Source: JBGPHT01 sp041484525 (lineage in GTDB: Bacteria; Acidobacteriota; Terriglobia; Bryobacterales; Bryobacteraceae). Taken from it: a DNA stretch of 25,666 bases. Both the position numbers and the translations under genes were made by a program. A model generated the notes under the pieces. That model worked only from the letters and a program-made list of their open reading frames with translations, made no database searches and had not been told where the DNA came from. The stretch is taken from the NCBI GenBank assembly GCA_041484525.1, contig JBGPHT010000104.1, positions 1 to 25,666 of the forward strand. Reading direction: 5' to 3'. Every line of letters begins with the position of its first letter. Position 1 is the stretch's first letter. Of this stretch, positions 15,334-24,208 are shown one piece after another.

Positions 15334-16527
15334 TTCGACCGGCACCATGCTTGCGATCTCAGCGCCGATCGCGAGCGACGCCGTCGCCCCCGGACTGGGA
15401 GCATTCAGCACGTGCAGCGCGTTGGGCCGGACGATGAATTGGAAATCCTGAATCAGGTCGCCCTTGGGCGAGATGGCCTGTGCGCGCACACCCGACCCGC
15501 CCGTGTCGAGATCGCCGGGCTGAATCTCAGGCACCAGTCTCTGCAGTGACTGGCAGAACAGCTTGCGGCTGAAGGAGCGGCGCAGTTCGTACCAGGCCAT
15601 CGATGGATAGCGCCGCATGAAACGCCAGAAGCCGCCATAGGAGAGGGCGTCGAAGAGGTCGCGCGCGTCGAAGTCCGTCTTGCGGTAACCTTCGCGCGCG
15701 AACGCTAGGACAGCGTTGGGGCCGGCCTCGATGCCGCCGTGGATCAGCCGCGTGAAGTGCACGCCGAGGAACGGAAAGTTCGGATCGGGCACGGGATAGA
15801 TCAGGTGCCGGACCAGGCTCTGCCGCTCCGGGCGGATCTTGTAATACTCGCCGCGGAAGGGCAGGATGCGGATGTCGCGCCGCTCGCCCGTGGATTCGGC
15901 CACGCGGTCCGAGTGCAGGCCGGCGCAGTTGATGAGGAAGTCCGCTTCGAATTCGCCGGCCGTGGTTTCGACGACCCACCCGTCGCCCGAGTGGCGCGCG
16001 TGCCGGACCTTCGCACCGGTGACGACACGCGTACCGTGCGCCGTAAGTTTCTCGACCATCACCTGGCAGACGCGCGCGTAATCCACGATGCCTTCCTGCG
16101 GCACCCGCAGCGCCGCCACGCCGCCCACGTGCGGCTCGATCTCGCGCATCTCCTCGCGCGAAAGCCGCCGCAGACCCTGAAGCCCGTTAGCCGCGCCGCG
16201 TTCCGCAAGATCGTTGAGGCGCGGCAGTTCGCTCTCGTCGGCCGCCACCACGAGCTTGCCGCAGACCTCGTGCGGAATCGCGTTCTCCTGACAAAACGCG
16301 ATCATCTGTTGGATGCCCTGGACGGCCAGCCGCGCCTTGACGGAACCAGGCTTGTAGTAGAGGCCGCAATGCAGCACTCCACTGTTGTGGCCGGTCTGGT
16401 GGCGGCCGACGCCGTCCTCCTTTTCGAGGACCGTGATGGAGGCGTCGGGGAAGCGCTGGCCCAGTCGGTAAGCGGTGGCCAACCCCACGATGCCGCCGCC
16501 GATGATGGTGAACTTACGCGAACTCAC
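15289..16527 (-). CDS. lhgO: L-2-hydroxyglutarate oxidase-like FAD enzyme
   Basis: 412 aa, DAO-family flavoprotein, normal length for LhgO. It would oxidise L-2-hydroxyglutarate to 2-oxoglutarate, passing electrons to oxygen or quinone. Marks: FAD-binding TIIGGGIVGLATAYRL at the start, LEKEDGVGRHQTGHNSGVLHCGLYY (glycine-rich and substrate region), INCAGLHSDRVAE, FPFLGVHFTRLIHGG, and a C-terminal segment ending APSPGATASLAIG. The last ~15 residues (ASQAAAGYQEQRR and just before) are encoded antisense to the PEP-CTERM helix of the convergent gene and look like an added tail. No ribosome binding site is striking; the start fits the FAD motif. A divergent DUF5655 gene begins 60 bp away. Confidence 0.85.
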   Translation of the reverse strand: MSSRKFTIIGGGIVGLATAYRLGQRFPDASITVLEKEDGVGRHQTGHNSGVLHCGLYYKPGSVKARLAVQGIQQMIAFCQENAIPHEVCGKLVVAADESELPRLNDLAERGAANGLQGLRRLSREEMREIEPHVGGVAALRVPQEGIVDYARVCQVMVEKLTAHGTRVVTGAKVRHARHSGDGWVVETTAGEFEADFLINCAGLHSDRVAESTGERRDIRILPFRGEYYKIRPERQSLVRHLIYPVPDPNFPFLGVHFTRLIHGGIEAGPNAVLAFAREGYRKTDFDARDLFDALSYGGFWRFMRRYPSMAWYELRRSFSRKLFCQSLQRLVPEIQPGDLDTGGSGVRAQAISPKGDLIQDFQFIVRPNALHVLNAPSPGATASLAIGAEIASMVPVESASQAAAGYQEQRR

Positions 16528-16586
16528 AGATAGATCCTAGTTTAGCCTGCTTCTGTTCCGCAACAATCCAGTATGATGTTTCAGAT

Positions 16587-16910
16587 ATGTTGGAAAAGCA
16601 GGATGCCGTCTCGCGACAGTTGTACCTTGGACTATTAGCAGCGATCAAGCCGCTCGGTGAATTCCGCGAGGAAGTCAAGAAGACCTTGATTCATCTGGTC
16701 CGCGGTTCGGCGTTCGCCGGAGTCCATCCGCGCAAGAATGCTCTCATGCTTACGATCAAGGCCGACCAACCGATCAAGAGCGCCCGCGTTGCGAAGGCCG
16801 AGCAAGTATCGAAGAACCGGTGGCATCTCGACGTGAAGCTTGCGGCCAGTTCGGACATCGATCGCGAGCTGTTGGCCTGGCTGCGGCAGGCTTACGAAAT
16901 CTGCGCCTGA
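16587..16910 (+). CDS. DUF5655-type small protein
   Basis: 107 aa, soluble, matching the compact DUF5655 pattern: VKKTLIHLVRGSAFAGVHPRKNALMLTIK, then KAEQVSKNRWHLDVKL and IDRELLAWLRQAYE at the end. Members are often stand-alone or fused to other domains, and the function is not established. The oxidoreductase gene follows 11 bp downstream on the same strand, so the two are probably cotranscribed. The start is the first ATG, giving a full domain. Confidence 0.7.
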   Translation: MLEKQDAVSRQLYLGLLAAIKPLGEFREEVKKTLIHLVRGSAFAGVHPRKNALMLTIKADQPIKSARVAKAEQVSKNRWHLDVKLAASSDIDRELLAWLRQAYEICA

Positions 16911-16921
16911 GCGACCTCAGC

Positions 16922-18166
16922 ATGGACCAATCACGATTGATCGTCGTCGACCCGGGGCATTTTCACGCAGCCTTGCTTCAAAAACAAATGTACCCGGAGG
17001 TGTCGGAGAGGGCGGCGGTATATGCGCCAGTCGGCGCCGAGGTGATCGACTACCTGAATCGCATTTCGTCGTTCAATGCGAGACAAGACAACCCCACGCG
17101 TTGGGAACTCGACCTGCACTTGAGCGCCGATTTCCTGCGCGAGATGCTGCGCGACCGGCCGGGAAACATCGCGGTGTTCGCCGGGCGGAACCGGGGCAAG
17201 ATCGACCGCATCGTGGCGGCGCTCCAGGCGGGCTTGCACGTGCTCGCGGACAAGCCCTGGATCATCGATTCCGCCGGCCTGCCGAAGCTGGAACAGGCGC
17301 TCGAGATCGCGGATCGCAATGGCGTGGCGGCGTACGACATCATGACGGAGCGCTACGAGGCGACGTCGGAGCTGCAGCGCGCGTTCGTCAACGATCCTGA
17401 AGTCTTCGGCCGTGTGGAATCGGTACGCGCGCGTAGCGTCCACCATGTGATGAAGATGGTAGCGGGGGCGCCGTTGCGCCGGCCGGCGTGGTTCTTCGAG
17501 ATAGAAGCCTACGGAGAAGGGCTGGCCGATGTCGGCACGCACGTCGTGGATCTGGTGCAGTGGACGGCGTTCGCCGACCAGGCCATCGACTGGCGCACGG
17601 ACATTCAGATCCTCGGCGGCGACCGGTGGCCTCTTACACTGACGAAGGAACAGCTCCGGCAGGTGACCGGCACCGAGTTTCCCGGGACCCTCGATTACTA
17701 TTGCAATAACTCGGTGAAGTACACGTTGCGCGGCCTCCCCGTCGAACTCGAGATCGTCTGGCACTGGGAGGCGCCGCCGGGCGGTGGTGACGTATATGAG
17801 GCGGCATTCCGCGGCACGCGCTCGCACGTCGAGATTCGGCAGGGCGAAAGCGAGCGCTGGATTCCGGAGTTGTACGTTGTACCAGTGAGCGACGCGTTGC
17901 TTCCGGATGTGTTCGAGGCGGCGCGCCGTAGGGTTGCCGCGCTGCAGGCGGAATGGCCGGGAGTGGAGGCGGTAGAGACGTCGCGCGAAATGCGGATCGC
18001 GATACCGGAGCGCTACCGGGTGGGACACGAGCAGCATTTCGCGCAAGTCACGAATCGGTTCTTCGACTACGTGCGTGATCCGCGATCGATGCCCGCGTGG
18101 GAGCGCCCGAACATGCTTGCCAAGTATTACGTCTCGACGCACGGCACCGAAGTGTCAACTCACTGA
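16922..18166 (+). CDS. Gfo/Idh/MocA-family oxidoreductase
   Basis: 414 aa. The N-terminal NAD(P)-binding part begins SRLIVVDPGHFHAALLQKQMYP, a variant start seen in one branch of this family, and carries DKPW (D110-W113), the family's EKP-like motif with the key lysine. AYDIMTERYEATS and RSVHHVMKMV follow, then a C-terminal part with EAYGEGLADVGTHVVDLVQW (substrate-binding histidine region) resembling the putative oxidoreductase C-terminal domain. Likely acts on a sugar, cyclitol or related polyol; substrate unknown. An in-frame start at 16820 would lie within the upstream gene; the ATG at 16922 fits the family. The 3' end overlaps the opposing SDR gene by 7 bp. Confidence 0.8.
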   Translation: MDQSRLIVVDPGHFHAALLQKQMYPEVSERAAVYAPVGAEVIDYLNRISSFNARQDNPTRWELDLHLSADFLREMLRDRPGNIAVFAGRNRGKIDRIVAALQAGLHVLADKPWIIDSAGLPKLEQALEIADRNGVAAYDIMTERYEATSELQRAFVNDPEVFGRVESVRARSVHHVMKMVAGAPLRRPAWFFEIEAYGEGLADVGTHVVDLVQWTAFADQAIDWRTDIQILGGDRWPLTLTKEQLRQVTGTEFPGTLDYYCNNSVKYTLRGLPVELEIVWHWEAPPGGGDVYEAAFRGTRSHVEIRQGESERWIPELYVVPVSDALLPDVFEAARRRVAALQAEWPGVEAVETSREMRIAIPERYRVGHEQHFAQVTNRFFDYVRDPRSMPAWERPNMLAKYYVSTHGTEVSTH

Positions 18167-18939
18167 TTCACGCCCGAAGCCAGGAAGCCGCCATCCACCG
18201 CGATGCATTGCCCCGTGATAAAGCTGGCAGCATCCGAAGCCAGCAGGATAGCCGCGCCCACCAACTCCTCCGATTTTCCGAAGCGGCCCATCGGTGTACG
18301 CATCCGCAACTCGCGGCCGCGGTCGGTGCCGTCGAGCAATTGTGCGTTGAGATCGGTGCGGAAGACCCCGGGCGCGATGGCGTTCACGTTGACGCCGTCG
18401 CGCGCCCATTCCACGGCCAGACTTCGCGTGAGTCCCAGCACGCCCGCTTTCGAAGCTGCATACGCCGTCACCTCGTAGAGCGACACAAACGAATTCAGTG
18501 ACGCGATATTAATGATACGACCGCGCTGGTGCTGCGCCAGCGCCGGATAGAACGACTGGCAGGCGCGCAGCATGCCGGTCAGGTTGACGTCGAAGATGCG
18601 GTTCCATTCCGCCTCGGTAATGTCCTCCGTGGGCTTTCGGAAGATCTGGCCGGCGGCGTTCAGCAGGATGTCAACCTGTCCGAATTGGGCGAGCACGGCA
18701 TCGCGGAACTGGTCCACCGATTCGCGCGAACCGATGTCGCAGGCGTGGCGCAGGGTGCGATTGCCGGTGCTCTCGATCGACTTGCAAACGCCGTCGAGCA
18801 TGGCTTCGCGACGGCCCGTGGGAACCACGTCCGCACCTGCTTTGGCAAAGCCTATGGCTAGTTCGCGACCGAGTCCGGAGGTGCCGCCGATGACGACCGC
18901 AACGCGCCCCGAGAGGTCCATCAGATTGGTGGATGGCAT
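18160..18939 (-). CDS. Short-chain dehydrogenase/reductase, gluconate 5-dehydrogenase/KduD-like
   Basis: 259 aa classical SDR. Visible marks: GGTSGLGRE (NAD(P)-binding, residues 18-26), NAAG at 94-97, N119, S147, Y160 and K164 (YxxxK), and a late APGVFRTDLN. Classical SDRs of this length with a C-terminal ITGQCIAVDGGFLASG reduce or oxidise sugar acids or related hydroxy compounds, and gluconate 5-dehydrogenase/KduD is the nearest resemblance; substrate not provable. Starts 6 bp after the PQQ-propeller stop, same strand, so it is the last gene of a three-gene operon. The C-terminus overlaps the convergent oxidoreductase by 7 bp. Confidence 0.85.
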   Translation of the reverse strand: MPSTNLMDLSGRVAVVIGGTSGLGRELAIGFAKAGADVVPTGRREAMLDGVCKSIESTGNRTLRHACDIGSRESVDQFRDAVLAQFGQVDILLNAAGQIFRKPTEDITEAEWNRIFDVNLTGMLRACQSFYPALAQHQRGRIINIASLNSFVSLYEVTAYAASKAGVLGLTRSLAVEWARDGVNVNAIAPGVFRTDLNAQLLDGTDRGRELRMRTPMGRFGKSEELVGAAILLASDAASFITGQCIAVDGGFLASGVNQ

Positions 18940-18945
18940 GAATTT

Positions 18946-20514
18946 CTATCTTAGAATGCCGTACACATTCACGGCGTTGTCGTAGTTCGGCACATACACG
19001 CGCCCATTCACCACCAGCGGCGGAACGAACTTCACCAGCGTTCCCAGGCGGTCGCGCTTCGGCTGCTGTTCGCTGTTCCAGAGTTCCTGAAGCGTTTCCG
19101 CGTGATAGGCGCGGAGCACGCCCGCCGCATTGCCGTGATCGGCGCTCTTGCCGTTGGTGAGGGTGGCCCAGACGATGCCCGTGCCGGCTTTCTTGCCATC
19201 AGCCGAGACGCTGACGGCGCCGCCGGGCGATCCCTTCGAACCCACCGAGCCCTTGGCGAAGGGCGTCGGATCGATCTTACCGCCATCGATGCGAAACCCT
19301 TTCAGGAAATCCGCCTCGCACCAAAGATAGAAATTGAACCCGCTGGGACCATCCCAAAATGCGGGGCCCGCGAGGATGCGGCCGCCGTTCACTTCCAGAA
19401 TTTGGAGGACTCCGGAATCGTCGGGCGTCATGTGGCCCAGGCGGTGCGTGTCGAAGACGTAGAGGATGCCCTTCTTGCTGCCGGCGATCAGGAAATTGGT
19501 CCCGGGAATCAGGATTGGGCCGGTCGCGCCGAGGTCGGCGTCGCGGTCATTCAGAGCCTGGTAGTCGTGCGGCGTGAAATAGTCGTCAATCGAGAAGCCG
19601 GTCTGGCCTAGGCTCAGCTTGAGGAGCGAGGTGCCGAAGTTGCGCTCGCCATTCCAGGAGCCGTTGCCGACCTCGAAATAGATAGCGCCATTGGCGTCGA
19701 CCACGGGGCCGCGGCCGGACTGCCAGATGCCGCCTTCCGTGCCGTCGGGCGTGGTGCAAAGCACCGCCGTCTGCTTCAGCGTCGCCGCGTCGTACGCCAT
19801 GATCCATCCGTGATAAGGACGAATGTCTTCGTGCGACGCCCAGGCGATCACGACGGCGCCATTGACCAGCGTCAGTGCAGGACGCTGGTTGCCGCCCTTT
19901 GGATCGAAATGCAGCATGCCGTTGGTGGCGTCCTTCGCGGAACTCTTGACGGATGCTTCGATGGCGACCGCCGGCAGCCGGCTCTTGCCGTCGACGATAT
20001 CCAGCTTGTGCAGGCGTTGCACGTACTGGCCATTCTCCCGGGTGCGCGCCAGCAGAAACAGGGAGCGGGACGCGAGATCGATCGCGGGCGTACCCATGAT
20101 GCCGACGTTTCCGACCACGTTGAGGTCGTTGTTGTTGGTAACGTCGGTGACGGGCACGGGAGTGATGCCGGCCGCCTCATCCGTGAGGTCGCGCATCCAG
20201 AGCGGCGGGCCTTTGCGATCGGCGTCGAAGGCGTAGACCTTGTCATTACCGGTCGCGACGTAGAGCACGTTGTGCGCGCCGCGGCCCGGAATCTCGACGC
20301 CAGAAACGTAGAGCGGCTGCGCATAGACGGAGCCATCGACGTAATAGCTGTAGAGCTTGCCGAAACCGGACGCCTGCACGTTGGACGAGTTGAGCACGGT
20401 CTCGCGCGTATTCGCGCCGGTAGTGGAGGCGTCATACCGATTCATGAGCGCATTCACCTGCGCGTCGAGGCTGGTGGCAAGCGCCATCAGAAAAAATGCG
20501 TTGCGTCCGATCAT
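18946..20514 (-). CDS. Secreted PQQ-type beta-propeller protein
   Basis: 522 aa. A short hydrophobic start (NAFFLMALATSLDAQ) forms a signal peptide. RYDASTTGANTRETVLNSSN and GSVYAQPLYVSGVEI followed by LYVATGNDKVYAFDAD are the opening of a PQQ-like/BamB-like eight-bladed repeat protein common in acidobacteria. Later blades include GIMGTPAIDLASRSLF, GGIWQSGRGPVVDANGAIYF, and FVPPLVVNGRVYVPNYDNAV. No heme motif is present, and catalytic PQQ residues cannot be confirmed by eye. The start is the ATG whose first bases overlap the hydrolase's TGA (ATGA, 20511-20514); a longer frame to 20655 lies inside that gene and is rejected. Confidence 0.75.
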   Translation of the reverse strand: MIGRNAFFLMALATSLDAQVNALMNRYDASTTGANTRETVLNSSNVQASGFGKLYSYYVDGSVYAQPLYVSGVEIPGRGAHNVLYVATGNDKVYAFDADRKGPPLWMRDLTDEAAGITPVPVTDVTNNNDLNVVGNVGIMGTPAIDLASRSLFLLARTRENGQYVQRLHKLDIVDGKSRLPAVAIEASVKSSAKDATNGMLHFDPKGGNQRPALTLVNGAVVIAWASHEDIRPYHGWIMAYDAATLKQTAVLCTTPDGTEGGIWQSGRGPVVDANGAIYFEVGNGSWNGERNFGTSLLKLSLGQTGFSIDDYFTPHDYQALNDRDADLGATGPILIPGTNFLIAGSKKGILYVFDTHRLGHMTPDDSGVLQILEVNGGRILAGPAFWDGPSGFNFYLWCEADFLKGFRIDGGKIDPTPFAKGSVGSKGSPGGAVSVSADGKKAGTGIVWATLTNGKSADHGNAAGVLRAYHAETLQELWNSEQQPKRDRLGTLVKFVPPLVVNGRVYVPNYDNAVNVYGILR

Positions 20515-21713
20515 AGAGGCGGCAGGACTGCGGCGGCGGCCATTTGCATGAAGGCGTCGATCTCGTCGGCGATGTCGCCGCCGTTGTTGGTACGCTGCAT
20601 CAGGATGACGCCGACCAGGTCCTTCGCCGGGTCCCCCCATCCGTAAGTCCGCCACGCGCCGCCGTGGCCGTACGTCCCGATCGAGTTGAGGCGAAATGTT
20701 CCTTCGAGATTGCGCACGATTCCCCGGCCGAGCCCCCAGCCCACGCCCGGCGCGAACCCGGCCGGAAGCTCGCCGGTGTAGACCTGCGTCATAGCGCGAA
20801 CCGCCGCAGTCGACAGGATGCGCCGGTCGTCCAGGTCGCCGCCGTTGAGCATCATCTGATAAAACCGCGCCATGTCGGTGGCGGTCGAGTAGAGGCCGCC
20901 TTCGGGCGCCGGGTACTTCGTGCGCTGGTCGCTGAGCTTGAGCTCGGCGCGCTCGAGCACGCCGTGGTTGTCCGTGTAGACGGCGGCGATGCGGTTGCGC
21001 TTCTCTTCGGGGGCGAAGAACGAGCTGTCCTGCATGCCGAGTGGGCGCAAGACTCGGGCCTCGATGAATTGCTCGTACCGCTGACCCGAGACCACTTCAA
21101 TGATGCGGCCGAGCGCGGCCATCCCGGCGTTGCTGTACTGCCACTTCGTGCCTGGCTGAAACAGCAGCGCCTGGCGCGCTTCGACTGCTACGACTTCGGC
21201 GAGCGTGCGTCCCGCGCGGCCCCGCTCATCCTGCAGGGCCGGTCCGCCGCCCTGATAGCCCGAGGTGTGAGTGAGAAGGTCGCGGATATTGATGGGGCGG
21301 CTGGGAGCCGCGTATGTGCAGGTTGGGGTACAATTCACCGCGACCTTTTGCTCTTTGAATTCGGGCAGGAACTTCTCCACGGGATCGATCAACGCGAGCC
21401 TGCCTTCTTCGACCAGGATCATCACGCCCACCGACGTGACGGGCTTGGTCATGGAGTGGATGGCGAAGATCGTGTCGGCGGTCATCGGCGTTTTGGCTTC
21501 ACGATCCTGCCAGCCGGCGGCGGAGAGCAGGGCCGGCTGCCCGTGGCGCATCAGCAGCGTGACGACGCCGGCCGTCTTCCCCTGGTCGACGAATTCCTGC
21601 ATGCGCCGGGGAATGCGCGCCAGGCGCACGGGGTCCATACCGTTGCCGGCGGCGAAGCAGCGGAGCGCCGCGAACACAAGCGCGACGGCGACTGTTGGGC
21701 GGGAGCGAGGCAT
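20511..21713 (-). CDS. Class C beta-lactamase-like serine hydrolase
   Basis: 400 aa. The N-terminus (MPRSRPTVAVALVFAALRCFAA) is a signal peptide. The fold is the beta-lactamase/transpeptidase-like one, with SMTK (S87, K90), YSN (Y193-N195) and HGG (H350-G352) in the right order and spacing. This family includes class C beta-lactamases, D-aminopeptidases and esterases. C-terminal WGLGRGIVRN and the LNSIGTYGHGGAWRTYGW stretch favour an esterase/hydrolase-like member, and resistance cannot be claimed. First gene of an operon with the PQQ-propeller protein (4-bp overlap) and the SDR. Its start follows the terminator of the DUF190 operon by only ~27 bp, so its promoter may lie inside or across it. 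Confidence 0.8.
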   Translation of the reverse strand: MPRSRPTVAVALVFAALRCFAAGNGMDPVRLARIPRRMQEFVDQGKTAGVVTLLMRHGQPALLSAAGWQDREAKTPMTADTIFAIHSMTKPVTSVGVMILVEEGRLALIDPVEKFLPEFKEQKVAVNCTPTCTYAAPSRPINIRDLLTHTSGYQGGGPALQDERGRAGRTLAEVVAVEARQALLFQPGTKWQYSNAGMAALGRIIEVVSGQRYEQFIEARVLRPLGMQDSSFFAPEEKRNRIAAVYTDNHGVLERAELKLSDQRTKYPAPEGGLYSTATDMARFYQMMLNGGDLDDRRILSTAAVRAMTQVYTGELPAGFAPGVGWGLGRGIVRNLEGTFRLNSIGTYGHGGAWRTYGWGDPAKDLVGVILMQRTNNGGDIADEIDAFMQMAAAAVLPPL

Positions 21714-21739
21714 CTGGTCAGCCGTAAGGAATACGCAAA

Positions 21740-21761
21740 ATATCAGCTTCGAGGCTGATAT
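21740..21761 (-). terminator. Rho-independent terminator of the DUF190 operon
   Basis: A perfect 8-bp stem ATATCAGC/GCTGATAT around a 6-nt loop begins just one base after the stop codon of the last DUF190 gene. On the minus strand it is followed by TTTGCG, which with the stem's terminal T makes a four-base T-run. It separates the DUF190 operon from the beta-lactamase-like operon on the same strand. The U-tract is modest, so partial read-through is possible. Confidence 0.65.
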
Positions 21762-21762
21762 G

Positions 21763-22092
21763 TCAATGCACCTTCTGAACGCGAATCGCCTTCACCGCGG
21801 AAACCGCCAGGACGCCCGTGTCCACCATCTCCTCGACCGCAGGAACCAGGCGGTCGAGATTCTCCGCCGTATCCACGATCGAGATGAGGATCGGACGATC
21901 GCGGCGCATCAGGTGCGACCGGTGAATCTCCGCCGTCTCGCCGTAACCTTCGAGGCCGCGAAACACCGTGGCCCCGGCGATCCGCAACTCGCGGCATTTG
22001 TCCACGATCGCCTGGTAAAGCAGTTTGCCGCGGTACCGGTCGTTTTCGGAGATGTGGATGCGCAGCAGCTTAGCCGGCCGTTCCGCTGACAT
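21763..22092 (-). CDS. DUF190 (PII-like) single-domain protein
   Basis: 109 aa, one DUF190 domain: AKLLRIHISENDRYRGKLLYQAIV, then IAGATVFRGLEGYGETAEIHRS, then PILISIVDTAENLDRLVPAVEEM. DUF190 proteins fold like PII signalling proteins and are often encoded with fluoride-channel (crcB) genes; the exact role is not settled. The ATG overlaps the preceding gene's end by 23 bp and has GGAGG six bases upstream, so it is made at high efficiency from the same message. A hairpin terminator follows the stop directly. Confidence 0.85.
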   Translation of the reverse strand: MSAERPAKLLRIHISENDRYRGKLLYQAIVDKCRELRIAGATVFRGLEGYGETAEIHRSHLMRRDRPILISIVDTAENLDRLVPAVEEMVDTGVLAVSAVKAIRVQKVH

Positions 22093-22804
22093 CGGACGCC
22101 TCCGTCACAGCCTTGCTTCGAACCAGCCTCACCATTTCTACTTCGGAAGTTACGATCAGGCCGTCTTCCAACATGGCTTCGATCGCCTCCGTGGCCTCGG
22201 CGATTTTCCCGGCAATATCGATCACGGAGATCATGATCGGAAGATCGCGCATCGGGTGGAAGACGCTGCGGCTGTGCTCGTGGCCCTTGGCGCCGTAACC
22301 GCAAATGCCGCGATAGACCGTTGCCCCGGCGATGTCCATCATGCGCAGCTTCTTGACGATCGCGTCGTAGAGCGGCTCTCCATGCCACTTGTCCGCCTCA
22401 CCCATGAATACCCGCAGCAGCATCGCCGGCCCACGCTGGCACTCGTGCGGCAGCACCGGCTCGGATGACGCGGACTTGCGGGCTAGTTTCACCACGGTCG
22501 TATCTTGCACCTCGATGAGGCCGTCGACGACCATCTCATAGAGGGTCGGCAGAACTTCGTCCACCTTCTCCGGAGTGTCGACGAACTCGATCCGGATCGG
22601 CAGATGCTGCGCCAGAATCTCGACCGCCGGCGTATGAAAAACCTGATGCGCGCCGAACCCGGAGTAGGCGCGCGTCGCCGTCGCGCCGGCCACTCCCTTG
22701 TGCATCAGAAAAGTCATGATGGAATCGTGCAGCGGCGTCATGTGGTGCTGCGCATCTTCATTGATGAAGATCATGACGCGCTTGGCCGGACCCTTCGTCA
22801 GCAT
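22070..22804 (-). CDS. Tandem two-domain DUF190 (PII-like) protein
   Basis: 244 aa with two DUF190 domains in one chain: residues ~3-115 (AKRVMIFINEDAQHH, VAGATATRAYSGFGAHQVF, ILAQHLPIRIEFVD) and ~128-230 (AMLLRVFMGEADKW, IAGATVYRGICGYGAKGHEH, DLPIMISVIDIAGKI). The usual family member is a single ~110-aa domain, so this is a fusion or duplication. Start at 22804, preceded by GGAAGGG four bases upstream, which lies at the end of the gluconolactonase-like gene; the longer frame to 22906 sits inside that gene. Function as a metabolite sensor is inference from PII similarity. No partner crcB in the window. Confidence 0.85.
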   Translation of the reverse strand: MLTKGPAKRVMIFINEDAQHHMTPLHDSIMTFLMHKGVAGATATRAYSGFGAHQVFHTPAVEILAQHLPIRIEFVDTPEKVDEVLPTLYEMVVDGLIEVQDTTVVKLARKSASSEPVLPHECQRGPAMLLRVFMGEADKWHGEPLYDAIVKKLRMMDIAGATVYRGICGYGAKGHEHSRSVFHPMRDLPIMISVIDIAGKIAEATEAIEAMLEDGLIVTSEVEMVRLVRSKAVTEASDVSGTAG

Positions 22805-22817
22805 TCTGCCCTTCCGG

Positions 22818-23858
<1,041 letters not shown>

Positions 23859-23896
23859 GATCGAGATTGTACACGTACCCGCGCCGCGGCGCGCGC

Positions 23897-23995
23897 TCAA
23901 TTGTTGGCCCCGGTTGCCGCCGGCTTCCGCTCCGCGGCGGGCTCCGCGATGTAGAACGTGTTGAAGATTGCGTTTCTAATTTGACGGGACGGTGA
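23897..23995 (-). pseudogene. Clipped 3' end of an unidentified gene
   Basis: On the minus strand, a frame open only from 23995 ends at a TGA at 23897-23899 and reads RNAIFNTFYIAEPAAERKPA through a short Ala/Pro-rich tail. It has the look of a C-terminus, yet a stop closes the frame at 23996-23998 and nothing plausible precedes it. I read this as the tail of a gene whose body was removed or displaced where the mobile segment begins. The identity of the parent is not recognisable. It could also be chance. Confidence 0.35.
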
Positions 23996-24208
23996 CTATG
24001 GCGAGTCTTCCCTGTTTTCGGTCCCTTGCCCTGTCGGACACTGCCGCCGCCAACGTCAACAGGAAAGGGCGTCGGCCTGCGACTTCTACCTCAAGCTTCA
24101 TTCCGGCTCGTGACGTGCGCCCACTTGAAACGGGCGGCGAGTTGAGCGAAGTACTGGAGTCATTCCATCGGCTCTTTCGGTTTCGCTCGACCCCACGACT
24201 CTTCCGGT
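23996..24208. other. Non-coding or decayed segment, no recognised gene
   Basis: Open frames on both strands are short and of odd composition (arginine/serine-rich), without a signal peptide, domain or ribosome binding site. It lies between the clipped gene tail and the small repeat-rich ORF, probably as part of the mobile mosaic. No tRNA or strong hairpin seen. Confidence 0.4.

Noticed and set aside
16931..18142. 403-residue minus-strand frame opposite the Gfo/Idh/MocA gene
   Set aside because: Arginine/histidine-rich composition typical of an antisense shadow in high-GC DNA.
20511..21713. Beta-lactam resistance gene
   Set aside because: The fold family includes many esterases and peptidases; motifs alone do not show lactamase activity, so only a family-level call is made.
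20544..21758. 404-residue plus-strand frame opposite the serine hydrolase
   Set aside because: Covers the clear SxxK/YxN/HGG gene on the other strand and has no features of its own.
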